DNA from: Bradyrhizobium lablabi
Lineage (GTDB): Bacteria > Pseudomonadota > Alphaproteobacteria > Rhizobiales > Xanthobacteraceae
Direction: 5' to 3'
DNA length: 64,000 nt
Assembly: GCF_018129385.1 (NCBI RefSeq)
Contig: NZ_JAFCLN010000001.1
Coordinates: forward strand, 620,001 to 684,000
Under the pieces are notes generated by a model, which was given only the letters and a program-made list of their open reading frames with translations, was not told where the DNA came from and did no database searches. The position numbers and the translations under genes are program-made. This document shows, one piece after another, positions 62,260-64,000 of the stretch (position 1 is its first letter; each line of letters starts with the position of its first letter).

Positions 62260-62925
62260 GTGTTCGACCTGACGCTTTCGTTCGACAACGGCCCCTCGCC
62301 CGGCGTCACCCCGCTGGTGCTCGACGTGCTGGCGGAACGCGGCATCAAGACAACGTTCTTCGTCGTCGGCGAACAACTCGGCGACCCCGAATGCCGCCGG
62401 CTGATGCGCCGCGCCCATGCCGAAGGACACTGGATCGGCAATCACACCTTTACGCATTCGGTGCCGCTCGGCCGCCAGCGCGACGGCAATTCCGCCGAGA
62501 ACGAGATCGGCCGCACGCAAGCCGCGATCGGCGATCTCGCGCATCCGGACCGCCTGTTCCGCCCCTTCGGCGGTGGCGGCAATCTTGACGAGGGCCTGCT
62601 GAAACCGTCCGTCGTGAACTATCTCGTCCGCAACCGCTTCACCTGCGTGCTCTGGAATGCGATCCCGCATGACTGGGACGATCCCGAACGCTGGGTCGAG
62701 CGCGCGCTGGATCAATGCCGCGCGCAGCCGTGGAGCCTGATGGTGCTGCACGATCTGCCCACCGGCGCAATGAATCGCCTGGAGGAATTCCTCGGTCGCG
62801 TGAAAGCGATCGGCGCCCGTATGCATCAGGATTTCCCACCGGCCTGCGTGCCGATCCGCCGCGGCGAGATCGCGCTACCGCTCAATTCCTACGTCTCCTC
62901 CATCGAAGAAAGTACCTCCCAATGA
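62260..62925 (+). CDS. polysaccharide deacetylase (NodB-fold) family protein, cytoplasmic
   Basis: A 221-residue protein with no signal peptide. Motif 1, usually TFDDGP, reads 'LTLSFDNGPSPGVT': the catalytic-base aspartate D9 is kept but the metal-binding aspartate is N10. Motif 2 H-T-F-T-H (62-66) is intact. Later motifs are 'FRPFGGGGNLDEG', 'NAIPHDWDDPERW' and 'SLMVLHDLP'. It probably hydrolyses a C-N bond in a small cytosolic compound rather than a polysaccharide. The start is GTG at 62260, after GAGGAAG. Its stop overlaps the next gene as ATGA. Confidence 0.85.
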   Translation: MFDLTLSFDNGPSPGVTPLVLDVLAERGIKTTFFVVGEQLGDPECRRLMRRAHAEGHWIGNHTFTHSVPLGRQRDGNSAENEIGRTQAAIGDLAHPDRLFRPFGGGGNLDEGLLKPSVVNYLVRNRFTCVLWNAIPHDWDDPERWVERALDQCRAQPWSLMVLHDLPTGAMNRLEEFLGRVKAIGARMHQDFPPACVPIRRGEIALPLNSYVSSIEESTSQ

Positions 62926-63791
62926 AGATCGCAAGTTTCAAGGCCGGCTCCGTCGCAAGCTACGGCATCGTGACCGACAGCGGCGTGATCGACGCCGGAC
63001 GGCGGCTGAAGGATTTGCCGACCTTGAAGGCGTTGCTGACGAAGGGATCGGTCGATGCGCTGAAGGTGCTGACGGGGGAGCGCGCAGACTACGCATTGAA
63101 GGACATCGAGCTTCTTCCCACCGTGCCCGATCCCGACAAGATTTTTTGCATCGGCGTCAACTACGCCACGCATCTGGCCGAGAGCGGCCACCCCACCCCG
63201 CCGCATCCGATGATCTTCACGCGCTTCGCCAACAGCCAGGTCGGCGGCGGCCAGCCGATGATCCGCCCGCTGGAATCCGAGCGTTTCGATTATGAAGGCG
63301 AGATGGCCGTCATCGTCGGCAGGCGCGGCCGGCGCATCTCACGCGAGAATGCGCTGAAGCATGTCGCGGGCTATGCCTGCTACAATGACGGCAGCATCCG
63401 CGACTGGCAGCGCCACACCTCGCAATTCGCGCCCGGCAAGAACTTTGCCGGCACCGGCGGCTTCGGCCCGTGGATGGTGACGACGGATGAAATATCAGAC
63501 ATCAGCAAGCAGACCATTGCGACGCGGCTGAACGGCGTCGAGGTGCAGGCCGCACCCATCTCCGACCTCGTGTTCGACGTGCCAGCCCTGATCGCCTATT
63601 GCTCGACCTTCACCGAGCTGGTGCCCGGCGACGTCATCGTCACCGGCACCACCGGCGGCGTCGGCGCCTACCGCACGCCGCCGCTCTGGATGAAGGACGG
63701 CGATGTGGTTGAGGTGGAGATTTCCGGCATCGGCGTGCTGCGCAATCCCGTGAAGGATGAAGTGGCCGCCAGCGCAACGCGTGCCGCCTGA
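62922..63791 (+). CDS. fumarylacetoacetate hydrolase family protein
   Basis: A 289-residue enzyme of the FAA hydrolase/HpaG-like fold. 'DPDKIFCIGVNYATHLAESG' opens the catalytic domain. The metal ligands are expected in 'RFDYEGEMAVIVGRRGR' (glutamates) and 'AGYACYNDGSIRDWQRH' (aspartate), and 'PGDVIVTGTTGGVGAYRTPP' closes it. Members hydrolyse or decarboxylate 2-oxo acids in aromatic and sugar-acid degradation. It overlaps the deacetylase gene by four bases. Confidence 0.9.
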   Translation: MKIASFKAGSVASYGIVTDSGVIDAGRRLKDLPTLKALLTKGSVDALKVLTGERADYALKDIELLPTVPDPDKIFCIGVNYATHLAESGHPTPPHPMIFTRFANSQVGGGQPMIRPLESERFDYEGEMAVIVGRRGRRISRENALKHVAGYACYNDGSIRDWQRHTSQFAPGKNFAGTGGFGPWMVTTDEISDISKQTIATRLNGVEVQAAPISDLVFDVPALIAYCSTFTELVPGDVIVTGTTGGVGAYRTPPLWMKDGDVVEVEISGIGVLRNPVKDEVAASATRAA

Positions 63792-63824
63792 ACCAAGCGA
63801 ACCAACAACAAGAAGGAGGACATC

Positions 63825-64000
63825 ATGAACCTGCCCAGGCATCTTCTGCCCACCACCGTCGTCGGCAGCTACCCGCAGCCGGAATGGCTGGTCGACCGCG
63901 CCATGCTGTCAAAAGTCGTGCCGCGCACGCGCCTGCACGCGATGTGGCGCCTTCCCGCTGAACATCTCGAGGAAGCGCAGGATGACGCCACCATCGTCGC
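63825..64000 (+). CDS. MetE-like (cobalamin-independent methionine synthase family) protein, partial
   Basis: The first 58 codons are inside the window, starting 'MNLPRHLLPTTVVGSYPQPE' after a strong AAGGAGGA at 63813-63820. The 'TTVVGSYPQP' start is typical of MetE C-terminal-domain-like proteins that bind zinc and transfer methyl groups. A short MetE-like enzyme in a catabolic operon may act in demethylation or as an unrelated UROD/MetE hydrolase. The C-terminal zinc ligands lie outside. Confidence 0.75.
   Translation, partial: MNLPRHLLPTTVVGSYPQPEWLVDRAMLSKVVPRTRLHAMWRLPAEHLEEAQDDATIV

Overview
The window looks like a chromosomal stretch from a Bradyrhizobium-type alphaproteobacterium. 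It is GC-rich and densely coded, with the rhizobial glycerol ABC operon order, many Bug/TctC-type binding proteins, and several families of palindromic intergenic repeats of the kind common in Bradyrhizobium. I see no rRNA, tRNA, CRISPR array, insertion sequence or prophage. The genus assignment is inference from these traits, not a database match.

Layout. 1-7315 (minus strand): glycerol uptake and catabolism, glpR, glpD, glpS, glpT, glpP, glpQ, glpU and the first codons of glpV. A GlpR-like operator lies in front of glpD. 7540-9569: small exported or hypothetical proteins. 9734-15826 (minus): tightly packed beta-oxidation operon, fadE, fadI, fadJ and a hotdog thioesterase. 16175-20139: a DUF1963 protein, an L,D-transpeptidase and a CadC-like winged-helix/TPR regulator. 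20151-25819: two Bug-type and one TRAP-type solute-binding proteins without membrane partners, an O-methyltransferase, a DapA-like aldolase/lyase and a small membrane protein. 25875-31575 (minus): flavin reductase-like protein, TetR regulator, RND pump and lipoprotein adaptor, with a likely TetR operator upstream of the adaptor gene. 31819-38232: methyltransferases, AraC, an RTX repeat protein, an MFS carrier and an Rrf2 regulator. 38450-40456: a histone H1-like protein, a YcaQ-type DNA glycosylase and a small membrane protein.

40732-47171 is the most intriguing part. A caspase-like protein and an OmpA-family protein diverge from a region with two CRP-like sites. Next come a GT39 (protein O-mannosyltransferase-like) membrane enzyme and, divergent from it, a FecR-domain protein plus an outer-membrane beta-barrel protein carrying 23 consecutive Ser-Thr repeats. 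An enzyme family that glycosylates Ser/Thr lying beside a pure Ser-Thr protein suggests a dedicated surface glycoprotein system. This is inference.

47452-57876: two VOC proteins, a cupin, an FKBP isomerase, gamma-glutamyltransferase, TrhO and SlyX, HemE, a divergent HemC, a GMC oxidoreductase, and an enoyl-CoA hydratase with its MarR regulator. 58043-64000 (plus): a GntR regulator followed by an SsuA/NMT1-type ABC importer with two permeases, a polysaccharide-deacetylase-fold enzyme, a fumarylacetoacetate hydrolase and the start of a MetE-like protein. This is probably an uptake and catabolic operon of unknown substrate.
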